DNA of 64,000 nucleotides from Solidesulfovibrio carbinolicus (GTDB lineage Bacteria; Desulfobacterota; Desulfovibrionia; Desulfovibrionales; Desulfovibrionaceae): positions 3,534,001 through 3,598,000 of the forward strand of contig NZ_CP026538.1 of NCBI RefSeq assembly GCF_004135975.1. The letters run 5' to 3'. Shown here piece by piece: positions 53,124-61,758 of the stretch. The notes beneath the pieces are model-generated. The model did not search any database. It had not been told where the DNA came from and saw only the letters and a program-made list of their open reading frames with translations. Positions within the stretch are counted from its first letter, which is position 1. The number at the start of each line of letters is the position of its first letter. The position numbers were made by a program, and so were the translations under genes.

Positions 53124-54035
53124 ATGTTGCTCCATATATCATCCCCCACGATTGAACAGGTTTTGGCCTTTCACGCTCTTCACCCAAAGAAACCTTTGAA
53201 TGTCTTGCTAAGCTTCGCTTCGCCTAAAATTGAGTTCGAAGAATTCCAGAAGTTACACAGAAAAAAGGTTTGCAGTTTGATACTAGATTCGGGAGCATAT
53301 ACACTCAACAAAAGCGCGTGGGCCAAGCGGCCGAAAAACATCCTTCAAGCGTATGCAAACTTTTGCAAACGATCAGCCAAGTATTATGATTTTTCGTTCA
53401 ACTTGGATGAAGATTTCTCAATCCACGGATTCGATGCCAACATGTATAACCAACTCGACCTTGAAGAAAATGAATTGAATCCTGTTCCAGTTGTCCATAG
53501 TCTCGACACCGCAGAGGACAGTGAGATAGCTCGTTTGAGCAAAATGGATTACGACCTCATCGCAATAGGTCAATGTCAAGGCGGCCGCCCTTTCTCAAAA
53601 CTTAGACCTGCGGTTCATAAGATTTGCGACGGCGGCAAACGAAATGTCCATCTTTTTGGTGTAACCGAGTTGAATATTCTCCAAGAGTTGCCCATTTGGA
53701 GTTGTGATTCAAGCTCTTGGGCACAATATGTTAAATTTGGTCAGGTTATGTGGTGGAACGACGCCAATGCGGACTGGAATCCATGGGAAGTAATATACTT
53801 CCCCAAGAAACAGGTGGAACATGACCCGAGCAAGGGAAGAAATTACTGGGACTACCGATTCAAGGATCAGTTTGACCAGTACATCAAAACCAACCTTAAT
53901 ATCACTATCGACCACTTGCTTGGAGGCAAGAAAGAACTTTACAGAGGACTGGTAAACATCTTCTTTTTCAAGGAGATGGAACGGCGCGTCACAGAATACC
54001 ATCGGGATGTGAAGAAATTCATATTCCCCGAGTAA
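53124..54035 (+). CDS. TGT/DpdA-like protein (putative 7-deazaguanine DNA transglycosylase)
   Basis: 303 aa. Pattern of the tRNA-guanine transglycosylase TIM barrel as in phage DpdA proteins: 'LILDSGAYT' (D55), 'SFNLDEDF' (~93-98), 'PVPVVHS' (H125), 'YDLIAIGQCQGG' (~143-154), 'HLFGVTE' (~176-182) and 'SCDSSSW' (D195, the likely nucleophile region). The zinc-binding Cys/His cluster of tRNA-specific TGTs is absent, as in DNA-modifying relatives. Such enzymes exchange guanine for preQ0 or derivatives, marking element DNA against restriction. No deazaguanine synthesis genes are in the window, so the substrate would come from the host. AAAGGAG precedes the ATG. The assignment rests on motif order, not a search. 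Confidence 0.68.
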   Translation: MLLHISSPTIEQVLAFHALHPKKPLNVLLSFASPKIEFEEFQKLHRKKVCSLILDSGAYTLNKSAWAKRPKNILQAYANFCKRSAKYYDFSFNLDEDFSIHGFDANMYNQLDLEENELNPVPVVHSLDTAEDSEIARLSKMDYDLIAIGQCQGGRPFSKLRPAVHKICDGGKRNVHLFGVTELNILQELPIWSCDSSSWAQYVKFGQVMWWNDANADWNPWEVIYFPKKQVEHDPSKGRNYWDYRFKDQFDQYIKTNLNITIDHLLGGKKELYRGLVNIFFFKEMERRVTEYHRDVKKFIFPE

Positions 54036-54061
54036 GACGGATCAAATAGCAGATTCAAAAC

Positions 54062-54087
54062 TGGGGTGGTCGGAAACGGCTGCCCCA
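54062..54087 (+). terminator. Terminator of the TGT-like gene
   Basis: An 11-bp stem TGGGGTGGTCG / CGGCTGCCCCA (with G-T pairs) closed by a GAAA tetraloop, followed by a T-rich stretch. Confidence 0.7.
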
Positions 54088-54128
54088 TTCATATTTAAAA
54101 AACCAGCAAAATCATTATGTTGAAAATT

Positions 54129-54140
54129 CCAGTATACTGG
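54129..54140. repeat. Island palindrome CCAGTATACTGG, copy 5
   Basis: Perfect 12-bp palindrome downstream of the TGT-like gene terminator. Confidence 0.78.
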
Positions 54141-54974
54141 CATTTTATAAAACCGGTCCTTGCCCATATTACCTGAGCCAAATGGCCGATCCATGGGTTA
54201 GCAGCCAGCAACAATTAGATCGAGAAAATACCTCAGGATAACGGAGCGATTTAAGCAGGTAGTCACGGGTGTCCCTCTTTCTACCCCATGGCATTGTCAG
54301 TAACGACAACCAGCTGAGTCTATGCATCCAATTCAACGTACTGGTAGTCACCCGTCAGCACCACCTGGATTAGTCGCTCCCATACTCGCTCTTGCCCAGG
54401 ATCACCCACGAGTCAGCGTTCATCCACCTCGGCCACCCTGCGCCATCAACTGAGGTTGAGAAAAAGAGATTAAAAAGATGAAGCCGGGATACCCCTATTC
54501 CCTCTTGTTTGAAATAAAAAACAGTGTGCAAATAATATCTATAACATCTCCATCAACTGAAAAAGCTCCACAAGACAACGTCTTCAGCACCAGCAAATAC
54601 ACCGGTTACAGATTTTGTAACCAAGAAGGAATTTAAGCAGCTTGGATGCCAACTAAAAACACTCATTTGTATGCTATATGGATCCGATATAGGATTAGCA
54701 AAGAGCTCAAGCCGAGCAAGTCGGTGACAAATTATAAGCAGCCAAAAGGACAGCTTCAAAAAAAACTTCTGACCCATTTCTTTGGACTTTGCTAATTCCT
54801 TGTTTTCGAAACAATTCTTTGAGGATTGGAGAAAATTAGCAAATCTTGTTTTAAAAGTAGCTGAAAGTTCCTTTTGTTCCTTTTGCTGGAAAAGATTCTG
54901 CTTCTGCAACACTGCTAAACTATTGTGAGACAGGAGGGGGTGCGTAAGCAACCCCCCTCTAATATATATACCCT

Positions 54975-55102
54975 TTTTGACTTTGATTTCTAAAAGATTT
55001 TAACGGGTTACAGCAGACAAACGCGTTTTGACTTTGACTACCCCAAAACAGCATTAACTCCCCAAAATCTTTAGATTTTCAGCAGACAATTTTGATTTTG
55101 AC
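54975..55102. repeat. Iteron-like repeats, candidate replication origin
   Basis: TTTTGACTTTGA at 54975-54986 and 55026-55037, and TTTTGATTTTGA at 55090-55101. The latter two are each preceded by CAGCAGACAA (55011-55020 and 55080-55089). A further partial TTTTGACT lies at 55132. They are AT-rich, in one orientation, next to the primase/helicase gene. Confidence 0.5.
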
Positions 55103-55158
55103 GTCAATTGACTGCTTGTCTCCCCCCAAGCTTTTGACTGGAGAATCAATATACTTCG

Positions 55159-57237
55159 TCAAAATGTGTAGGTCTTAGAGCCTGATGGACCAGTAACTTC
55201 TTTGATGACACCTTCTTTAACGGCGCGTTTGATGTCATTTCCAGCAGTGCCTTCAGAAGGAATGTCATTTGGCTTCTTTTTCTTATATATTTCAATGATA
55301 GTATCTTTCAATTGCTTCTGGGTTGAAGCTGTGCCACCAAGAGCCTGCAACGCGTCGACAACGATTGCCATCTTCCCATCCATTCTCGCAGTTTTCCCAA
55401 CAGCAGGAGATGATCCCATTGGATAAAATCTCAGATCCTTCATTTGCAACATCATCTTTAAGTTTGATTCGTAGCTCCTTGCTTTTTTTTGTGTAAAAAG
55501 ATAATGCGCTACATGTTTAAGATTACCGTCCTTATCTTTTCTTTCTTCAACAAATTCCAATTCCCAGGTGTTAGCAGACCAGTCGCCAATAGCACTGGCA
55601 CCACGACCACCACCGATTCCTTTTTCTGCACGAAACTTTCCATGGTGATGGATCATCAACGGCGTTACTTTTAGATTGTCACAAAAGTCGAAGAATTTAT
55701 CCAGAAAACGTCGCATCGCGTCGTTAGAATTTTCATCCTGATCATGAAAGCTGATCAATGGATCAAGTATTAAAATATCGAAATTGGTCTGACCATGAAT
55801 TCTTTCCAGAGGATGCTTAAGCTTGTCATCATTTATATCGCCAGAAGAACGAACATCCCCTTTCTTGCCAAAGAAAAGCAACTTATCTCGAATAACATCA
55901 GGAGGAATCGCATAAGTCTTGGCGATAATCTCCATTCGCCGTTTAAGTCCAACTAGGGAATTCTCCGACTGAACAAACATCACCTTATGTTCGCTGGACA
56001 TGACCTGAAATCTATCAAGGAGACCTTGCTGCGGCGGGAAGACAAGGTCCATGGCGATTTGCAAAGTCATGACCGACTTTCCCGACCCGCCAGGACCAGT
56101 GATCAGTAGCGGCTCATTTTTTGGCCAGAAGTTGTCTATGATAAATTCGAAATTCTGAGGAGAATTCAAAACATCAAGGCCATTTAAAAATCCATATTCT
56201 TCATTAAGAGAAGAATTGTTAGCTCCAGAAAGAAAACCGGATTGCATATTAACCCCTATTTGATTTTGGGCAATCAAATTCTTTGCTCGCTCAATTTCCC
56301 GTTCAAACCACTCTGGCTTTTGTCTAGATTTATCGCCAATGGGATAGTGATCATAAATATGACGTATAGCCTTTTCATCAACTTTGGCATTTAGCAAACC
56401 CAGCAGAACAGACCAGGAAGCTTCCGATCTAGTGCCATGAACATACTGGGTCATGATCTTTTGTTTCACATCATCAGAAACAGGCAAGTTAGCAATAAAA
56501 AAATCCATTTCACCACTTATTGTTTCAGAAAGCTCTATATCCGAGGTGTCAGCCCGTGTTGTATTCGAGAAACTCTTTCTGGAAGTACTCTCGGGTTCTT
56601 CTTCTGTAAAAATTTCTCTTGACCTTGAAGCGTATTCCAGCAACCACTCGGGCGCGTCCAAAATATTTTCATTTGTTGCGACCAGATACGGCTTTGTCGT
56701 TTCAGGATGCAAAGAACCAGGGCAGATCACTTGCCCACCAACTCCTCTCACGTCAAAGCATCCAGCCTTAGATCGGTTGGAGTATTTCTTCCCATCAGTC
56801 GGATATTTGAAATAGTAATGATACCGGTCCCCTCTTCCGCCAGTTTTAACGGCAAAGGTTGGAGGAAGCGTTTGCTCGATACTGTTAAATTTTAGAACTT
56901 CCCAGAATCTACCCATATCATCAACATCCAGGACCAGCACACCACTGGCTGGGCCACACGCGACACCCGCGCGGTCGGTGCTGCAATTTGCTCGAATAAA
57001 GGGTCGTTTCTCTTGGCACCACCGTTCCCACCCTTTCTCAACCGGGCCCTTGTACTTCTTGGCTGCCTTGGCCAGCGAACCGCACTCCTCGATCTCTGCC
57101 GGGGTTGGAAATCCATCGCGTAGGGGGATAAGGGATAGCGTCTGGGCCAGAAATTCAAAAATCGTGAGCCGCCCACCAGCGTCAAGCTGATCGGCCCGTT
57201 GGATCAGTAGGTAAATCTCATCCCAGGAGTAGTTCAT
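55159..57237 (-). CDS. Primase-polymerase / RepA-like helicase fusion (element replication protein)
   Basis: 692 aa. Residues ~50-215 form a bifunctional primase/polymerase domain: 'GVACGPASGVLVLDVDD' with the catalytic Asp pair, 'TGGRGDRYHYYFKYP' and 'DVRGVGGQVICPGSLHP'. A linker follows, then a RepA/RecA-like ATPase (~350-590) with Walker A 'ITGPGGSGKSVMTLQI', Walker B 'ILILDPLISFHD', and 'IHHHGK'. The C terminus is a winged-helix-like region. This domain order occurs in replication proteins of plasmids, satellites and integrative elements. It would prime and unwind element DNA at a nearby origin. Minus strand, alone. Confidence 0.88.
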   Translation of the reverse strand: MNYSWDEIYLLIQRADQLDAGGRLTIFEFLAQTLSLIPLRDGFPTPAEIEECGSLAKAAKKYKGPVEKGWERWCQEKRPFIRANCSTDRAGVACGPASGVLVLDVDDMGRFWEVLKFNSIEQTLPPTFAVKTGGRGDRYHYYFKYPTDGKKYSNRSKAGCFDVRGVGGQVICPGSLHPETTKPYLVATNENILDAPEWLLEYASRSREIFTEEEPESTSRKSFSNTTRADTSDIELSETISGEMDFFIANLPVSDDVKQKIMTQYVHGTRSEASWSVLLGLLNAKVDEKAIRHIYDHYPIGDKSRQKPEWFEREIERAKNLIAQNQIGVNMQSGFLSGANNSSLNEEYGFLNGLDVLNSPQNFEFIIDNFWPKNEPLLITGPGGSGKSVMTLQIAMDLVFPPQQGLLDRFQVMSSEHKVMFVQSENSLVGLKRRMEIIAKTYAIPPDVIRDKLLFFGKKGDVRSSGDINDDKLKHPLERIHGQTNFDILILDPLISFHDQDENSNDAMRRFLDKFFDFCDNLKVTPLMIHHHGKFRAEKGIGGGRGASAIGDWSANTWELEFVEERKDKDGNLKHVAHYLFTQKKARSYESNLKMMLQMKDLRFYPMGSSPAVGKTARMDGKMAIVVDALQALGGTASTQKQLKDTIIEIYKKKKPNDIPSEGTAGNDIKRAVKEGVIKEVTGPSGSKTYTF

Positions 57238-57875
57238 AACGATTCCAGGGCATTTTTAGCACAGCGCTTGCCAGCCCTCAACTACTCTCAGGACGACTGT
57301 CATCACCAGGGACATCCTCTACCCTGTTCCAGCAAGTTGTATTGATTAAACTCCTAGAGATATTAATACCTGGCAAATAAGCTATAGAGACAAAACTTTG
57401 CAATTTATAAACGCCATGGGCGCTTTGTAGATTTTAAATCCTATCCTAGCACGTTTAGCTAGGAGCTAGCCATACTTGAATGACAGCAAGTCAAAAAAAA
57501 TTAAACATTACTTGGATTAAACTAATTGATCGCTTCTCCTCGAATCAATTCACCAAGGATGACTAACCTGTTTAATGAAGTAATTCAGACAGGGGAGAGG
57601 TTGAGACGGAAGCTAGCCCGTATGCACAAAATGCAGAAGTCACGGTGGCCTATGTATCGAACGAAGTTCATGGCAAACTGAAGTTCGTTAGTCTTAAAAG
57701 ATTATTTCGGAATCATGGTAAATCAAGTTAACCATGCTTTTGATACTTAGATGCGGTTAGACACGGGATGGATTCAAAAGGATTAAAATTGACCAAAGGA
57801 AGCCCTTCTGGGAAGATTCCATGGAGATGGAAGCTAATTCCCCCAAGGGTGACTGAAGTTTGTAAGAAACTATCG

Positions 57876-58112
57876 ATTGGTATTCGATGCTGAAAATTTG
57901 AAATGTATTTAACAAAAACAACAAAAACCATTGCTTTGGGTATTAACTCGAAGCCCCTGTTTCGTTGTAGCACAGGTTCGTCAAAAGCTACTTAAAAACA
58001 TTAGACATTTACGAGACATCGAATACCAATTGACGTAGCTGTATGCGGGAAAACCGCTTGTACGGTTGCAACAGAGTGCTAGGACTGGTGACGGTTCCTT
58101 TCGACTCTTAGA
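57876..58112 (+). ncRNA. Candidate ORF-less group II intron, domains IV-VI (5' end not located)
   Basis: A perfect 14-bp stem ATTGGTATTCGATG (57876-57889) / CATCGAATACCAAT (58017-58030) encloses ~127 nt without an ORF, as domain IV. Seven bases on, 58037-58069 folds as domain V: AGCTGTA pairs with TACGGTT, the middle is GCGG-GAAAA-CCGC, with the AGC triad at the base and strong similarity to the bacterial domain V consensus (GTATGCG...GTACGGTT). A bulged AGGAC/GTTCCT hairpin and TCGACTCT near 58108 resemble domain VI and the CL-type intron end. Domains I-III were not resolved and no reverse transcriptase is present. It may be a trans-spliced, dependent or decayed intron. Confidence 0.6.
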
Positions 58113-58179
58113 GCCATGTGTCCATCTGAAGAAATTCGGATGAATCGTGACTCTGTAAACTGCAAAGTAAGTTCTTTAC

Positions 58180-58215
58180 AAAGGCTTTCATTCGTGAAGG
58201 CCTTTTTCTTTTTCT
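58180..58215 (+). terminator. Terminator after the structured RNA
   Basis: AAGGC-TT-TCA / TGA-A-GGCCTT stem followed by TTTTCTTTTT on the plus strand, implying that the RNA region is transcribed. Confidence 0.75.
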
Positions 58216-58529
58216 AACAGACAAATTTACGCATCTCCTGGTCCACCCGGCGTCAATTCACATCGTTTGGGTAGAGAAACTTGTCCTGGCCTCGGGAACA
58301 CCCCCTGTAAAATCCCGTCTCCTGGGTTTTTCGGGCCTATCCTATAGCAAACCCTGCCCAGACAGCAAAAACCCCAGGAACAGCCTCCTAGGGCCAAATT
58401 ACGATTTTCACCCAAGAAACACGAAAAGTCTGATGCATTTTGACCCAAGAAATGCGCGTTTTACCGCGTTTTTCAGCAATTCATAGAGATATACCAAGGA
58501 AAGTAACATTTCTATGCAAAGGAGGCGTT

Positions 58530-58910
58530 ATGGGAGCGAAGAATGGCACCACTACGGAAATCCAAGAAAAGGCGTCGAAGAAGAAGATCGAATCGAAGTA
58601 CGATCCGAAGACTCTTCGCGTACTTATCAAAGAAGGTCTGGATGCTGCTACGATAATGGAGCGGATGCAGATAAAGCACCGCCAAACGCTTAAACAGTAC
58701 ATCTTAAAGCTCATCAGTACCGACAGGGTACTGTATGAGGTCAAGGGACTTTATCTCAAGGACTCGAAGAGACCGAAGGTAAACCAATTCGGTTTCCTGA
58801 AGGTCAATCTGAAAGCCCACGATCTCGGCGATCTTGAAGTCAACGAAGGCGACGAATTCACAATCGAAGTCATCGATGGAAAGATCATCTTGACCAAGAT
58901 TCTCCCATAA
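58530..58910 (+). CDS. Small HTH plus AbrB-like DNA-binding protein, paralog 2
   Basis: 126 aa from the ATG at 58530 (AAAGGAGG upstream). A basic N terminus (KKKIESKYDPKTLRVLIKEG), an HTH-like 'DAATIMERMQIKHRQTLKQY' and an AbrB-like C terminus ('DLGDLEVNEGDEFTIEVIDG', 'KIILTKIL'). It shares layout and several positions (IM, TLK, ILKL, GDEF, G-I-L-K) with the minus-strand protein at 45071. Codon use is closer to the host than that of neighbours. Probably an element regulator acting near the integrase genes. Confidence 0.68.
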   Translation: MGAKNGTTTEIQEKASKKKIESKYDPKTLRVLIKEGLDAATIMERMQIKHRQTLKQYILKLISTDRVLYEVKGLYLKDSKRPKVNQFGFLKVNLKAHDLGDLEVNEGDEFTIEVIDGKIILTKILP

Positions 58911-59300
58911 CCTCCAACTGAAATGTCATGCAGATTCGTCTGTGTGGCATTTCTTATTTTTTTACTCGGATAAGATTTTTATCCTTCTTTTAGATTTCAG
59001 ATACTTCGACTTTATCTTCAGAGTTACAGGCAAAACTTGTCAGATCGTCAACGCATGATCCTTCGCTTTGAATTTGCGATTATTGCCACAAAACTACAGA
59101 TATAAGTATTCAAAATTGAAACCTACTGCACATCGTCGAAGAACGGTTTTACCTATAAACGTACATTCGGCCTAGAAAGCTGAAGATTTCAAAGAATCAC
59201 AAGGCGTTAACGGCAAGCCCTAGGGCCAAGCCCTTAGACCAGCAGTTTTCAATATTCGTTTCTGGTCTTCCAAAAAGTAAAAACCAGATTGGAGGAATTT
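58911..59300. other. Intergenic region upstream of the recombinases
   Basis: 390 bp, no supported gene. A hairpin TCTGGT...ACCAGA lies at about 59264-59291, directly before the first recombinase start; it could mask its ribosome-binding site. Confidence 0.45.
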
Positions 59301-59858
59301 ATGAAGGTCGAACCCATAACTAATGCGAAGGACATCAAGAGCATTAAAAAGCTCTTGGCAGATCAACCTCGTAACAGGTTGCTCTTCATTCTCGGCATCA
59401 ACGCTGGCCTTCGTGTTCAAGATTTATTGAACCTGAGGGTCGGCGACATAAAACACGCCAAAGTTGGTGACCGGGTAGTTTTGCGTGAAAAGAAGACGCA
59501 AAAAGAAAACGTTTTCATGATAAACAAAGACATCAAGGATGCTCTTGAAGACTATCTGAAGACTGTTGATGCAAAGGACGAGCATTTCCTATTTAAAAGT
59601 AGAAAAGGCTCAAATGCACCATTAACGACATACGCCGTGACAATGTATGTGCAGCAATGGTGCGATGCAATCAACCTCCCGGGAAATTACGGAGCACACA
59701 CGTTAAGAAAAACTTGGTGTTATCACCAGCGAAAAACCTACGGAACTTCATGGGAGGTCATAGCTAAAAGACTTAACCACAGCAGCCCCAGTATCACAAG
59801 ACGATACATCGGAGTGAAGGAAGAAGAAGTCGAAGAAATTTTGATGAAATCGATCTAG
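59301..59858 (+). CDS. Tyrosine recombinase, catalytic domain only
   Basis: 185 aa from the ATG at 59301 (GGAGG upstream). Active-site residues in order: Arg in 'INAGLRVQDLLNL' (~39), Lys in 'LREKKTQKE', His-x-x-Arg in 'GAHTLRKTW', His in 'KRLNHSSPSI' and the nucleophile Tyr in 'TRRYIG' near 173. The N-terminal SAM-like core-binding domain is missing, as in Xer/Fim-type short integrases. It could invert or resolve DNA, or act with the full-length enzyme 100 bp downstream. Confidence 0.88.
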   Translation: MKVEPITNAKDIKSIKKLLADQPRNRLLFILGINAGLRVQDLLNLRVGDIKHAKVGDRVVLREKKTQKENVFMINKDIKDALEDYLKTVDAKDEHFLFKSRKGSNAPLTTYAVTMYVQQWCDAINLPGNYGAHTLRKTWCYHQRKTYGTSWEVIAKRLNHSSPSITRRYIGVKEEEVEEILMKSI

Positions 59859-59961
59859 ATTTTAGCAAGGGGAGTAAAATCCCCTTTATTTGTAGATCGT
59901 CTAGACTTTCCGAATCCAACGTTCCAAATCGTACATCAACCTGAAACACAAGAGGTTTCTT

Positions 59962-61110
59962 ATGGGCGTCTATCAACGTGATAGCCGATGGATGGTCTAT
60001 TGGCATTTCAACGGCAAAAGACATGACAAATCGTTTGGTCGTGGTGAACTTGCTCAGGCAAAAGCTGAAAAGTTTGATCAGGCTGTTCGTGATGCACTCG
60101 AGCAGGGTTTACCGGTTCCTGATCCTGAGTCAGTGACAGCATCGGTTCAGGTTCCAGTACCAGCGGCCGGACAGTTGGACCCCCCAGCTACCGCCCCGAT
60201 CCAGAGCTTTAACCAGGTCACTGGTCGAGTTCCTGGCGGGATGCTCCTGTCGGAGCTTGGATCGAAGTATCTGGCCCATATGAAGGCATCAGGCCGGACG
60301 GAGAAGCACATTCGGAACATCGAGCACTTGGTCAACCACGTGTTCATTCCGGTACTCGGCGACAAGCCAGTGGATTCTTTGACATACCAAGAAGATATGA
60401 TTCCGTTCATCCTGCACTTTCAAGGAGTTAGCAGCAGAACGGGAAAGGTCCGGTCCCAGTACACGGTGAATAAGTACTGTGATTACTTGAGTTTCATCTT
60501 CAACTTCGGGATAGACAACGGATTTACCTCCGTCAATCCCCTGAAGATTTGGAAGAAACCCAAGGTCCAGCCCTGGGACATGAAACTCACCTTGGACGAT
60601 GCGAAGAAGATCATGGTCAATGCCGAGCCTCATTTGAAGTGGGCAATGGAAGTTTGTTTCAACCTGGGTACTCGTCCTGGTGAATCTGAACTTCTTTCCC
60701 TCAAGTGGGAAGATATTGACTTCAAAGCCAGCACTGTTCGCATTTATGCAAGTAAAACCAAGACATACCGGACAGTTCCGATCAACCCTGAGTTCCTGAA
60801 ACGTTTGGAGAAGGAGCAGGCAGAGTCCCAAACCGAATATGTCATCGAGTACATGGGCCGGAACCTGACTACCATTCGGAAAGCATTCAAAAACGCATGC
60901 AAACGGGCTGGCATCACCTACCAGACTCGTATGTACGATCTTCGGCACTTGTTTGCGACAACCTTACTTCGCAAAGGTGCTGACTTAGCTGCCGTTTCCA
61001 AGATGATGGGTCATTCTACAGTGAAGATGACGGCAGACACCTATTACCACTACATGGAAGGAGAAAAGGAAAGAGCAGTCAACCTGTTACCAGCATTAGA
61101 AGTGGCATAG
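59962..61110 (+). CDS. Phage/ICE-type tyrosine integrase
   Basis: 382 aa. An N-terminal arm-binding-like segment ('GVYQRDSRWMVYWHFNGKRH'), a Pro/Val-rich linker, a SAM-like core-binding domain (~95-195; 'SELGSKYLAHMKASGRTEKH') and the catalytic domain: Arg in 'FNLGTRPGESELLSL', Lys in 'ASKTKTYRTV', HxxR in 'MYDLRHLFATTLL' (Leu for the usual His; His follows), His in 'SKMMGHSTVKMT' and Tyr in 'TADTYYHY'. It catalyses integration/excision of the element. The ATG at 59962 has AAGAGG upstream. Its own terminator follows. Confidence 0.92.
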   Translation: MGVYQRDSRWMVYWHFNGKRHDKSFGRGELAQAKAEKFDQAVRDALEQGLPVPDPESVTASVQVPVPAAGQLDPPATAPIQSFNQVTGRVPGGMLLSELGSKYLAHMKASGRTEKHIRNIEHLVNHVFIPVLGDKPVDSLTYQEDMIPFILHFQGVSSRTGKVRSQYTVNKYCDYLSFIFNFGIDNGFTSVNPLKIWKKPKVQPWDMKLTLDDAKKIMVNAEPHLKWAMEVCFNLGTRPGESELLSLKWEDIDFKASTVRIYASKTKTYRTVPINPEFLKRLEKEQAESQTEYVIEYMGRNLTTIRKAFKNACKRAGITYQTRMYDLRHLFATTLLRKGADLAAVSKMMGHSTVKMTADTYYHYMEGEKERAVNLLPALEVA

Positions 61111-61116
61111 ACCAGG

Positions 61117-61161
61117 AAGACGGAGCGTCTTGAAGAAGATTCTCCGTCTTTCTATTTTTTT
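61117..61161 (+). terminator. Terminator of the integrase gene
   Basis: AAGACGGAG / CTCCGTCTT stem followed by a T-rich run (TTTTTT). Confidence 0.85.
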
Positions 61162-61189
61162 GAACAATACCTAACCAGACGGAGGATTT

Positions 61190-61651
61190 ATGCCAATTAT
61201 GAAATGTGTGTGGGACAATTCCCACAAGTACGAAGTTAGTGAAAATGAACAATACAAAACGCTTTGTAAAAGCTGCTACTACAACATCTACATGAAACAT
61301 TATCAAAGCATCTATCCATTTTACGATTTCGTCAAAAACATTAAAGCCATTAGAATCCAACACCAACTTAAAGAGATGATTGACGAAGGCTGTGATTTTA
61401 AAGCTGAATTTGATTTAATAACTAACAAAATAAAGAAAACACACATGAAATGTCTCATGGACGGAAAAGAATATTATGTCAGCGAAAACGAAGAATTTAG
61501 ATTTCTTTGCAAAGAATGCTTTAAGAAATACTACCTGCCGTTAAAACCATACTTTACTGCAAACGAAATAGAAACTATTCTCACTGGAATTAAAGAAGGC
61601 GGCAGCGACATTGATGCAGCCTTCGAAGAGGTACTCAAAAATGCCAAATAA
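61190..61651 (+). CDS. Protein with two copies of a small CxxC module
   Basis: 153 aa, ATG behind GGAGG. Residues ~4-47 ('MKCVWDNSHKYEVSENEQYK', 'TLCKSCYYNIYMKHYQSIYP') and ~87-129 ('MKCLMDGKEYYVSENEEFRF', 'LCKECFKKYYLPLKPYF') are internal repeats with C-x(~19)-C-x2-C, a likely zinc or other metal site. The 91-aa protein downstream has a third copy. AT-rich. Function unknown. Confidence 0.75.
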   Translation: MPIMKCVWDNSHKYEVSENEQYKTLCKSCYYNIYMKHYQSIYPFYDFVKNIKAIRIQHQLKEMIDEGCDFKAEFDLITNKIKKTHMKCLMDGKEYYVSENEEFRFLCKECFKKYYLPLKPYFTANEIETILTGIKEGGSDIDAAFEEVLKNAK

Positions 61652-61687
61652 AACACAAATTAAGCTTATAAATTGAATTCGATATGG

Positions 61688-61724
61688 AAAGACGAGGAAT
61701 CTCTAGCACAGACTCCTCGTCTTT
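61688..61724 (+). terminator. Terminator after the two-module CxxC gene
   Basis: An 11-bp stem AAAGACGAGGA / TCCTCGTCTTT; moderate U content after it. Confidence 0.7.
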
Positions 61725-61758
61725 CATTTGTCAAAGAACAAATTGGAGAATAAACACT

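Larger units (their letters stand above)
54036..55158. other. 1.1-kb region without a supported gene, carrying iteron-like repeats
   Basis: Contains a terminator (54062-54087), a CCAGTATACTGG palindrome (54129-54140) and, near 54975-55102, repeats of TTTTGAYTTTGA. Open frames on the minus strand (for example 54553-54951) have no ribosome-binding site or domain. Adjacent to the replication gene, so a candidate origin. Confidence 0.55.
57238..58529. other. Non-coding region containing a structured RNA
   Basis: About 1.3 kb with no supported protein gene. The part from ~57.4 to 58.11 kb looks like a group II intron 3' region (separate entry). A terminator follows at 58180-58215, then a C-rich leader before the HTH gene. 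Confidence 0.6.

Noticed and set aside
54553-54951. 132-aa minus-strand frame downstream of the TGT-like gene
   Set aside because: Low complexity, no ribosome-binding site or motif, AT-rich region that opens frames by chance.
54960-55145. CRISPR array from the repeated TTTTGACTTTGA strings
   Set aside because: Units are short, irregularly spaced and degenerate, without constant spacers or cas genes; iteron-like repeats fit better.
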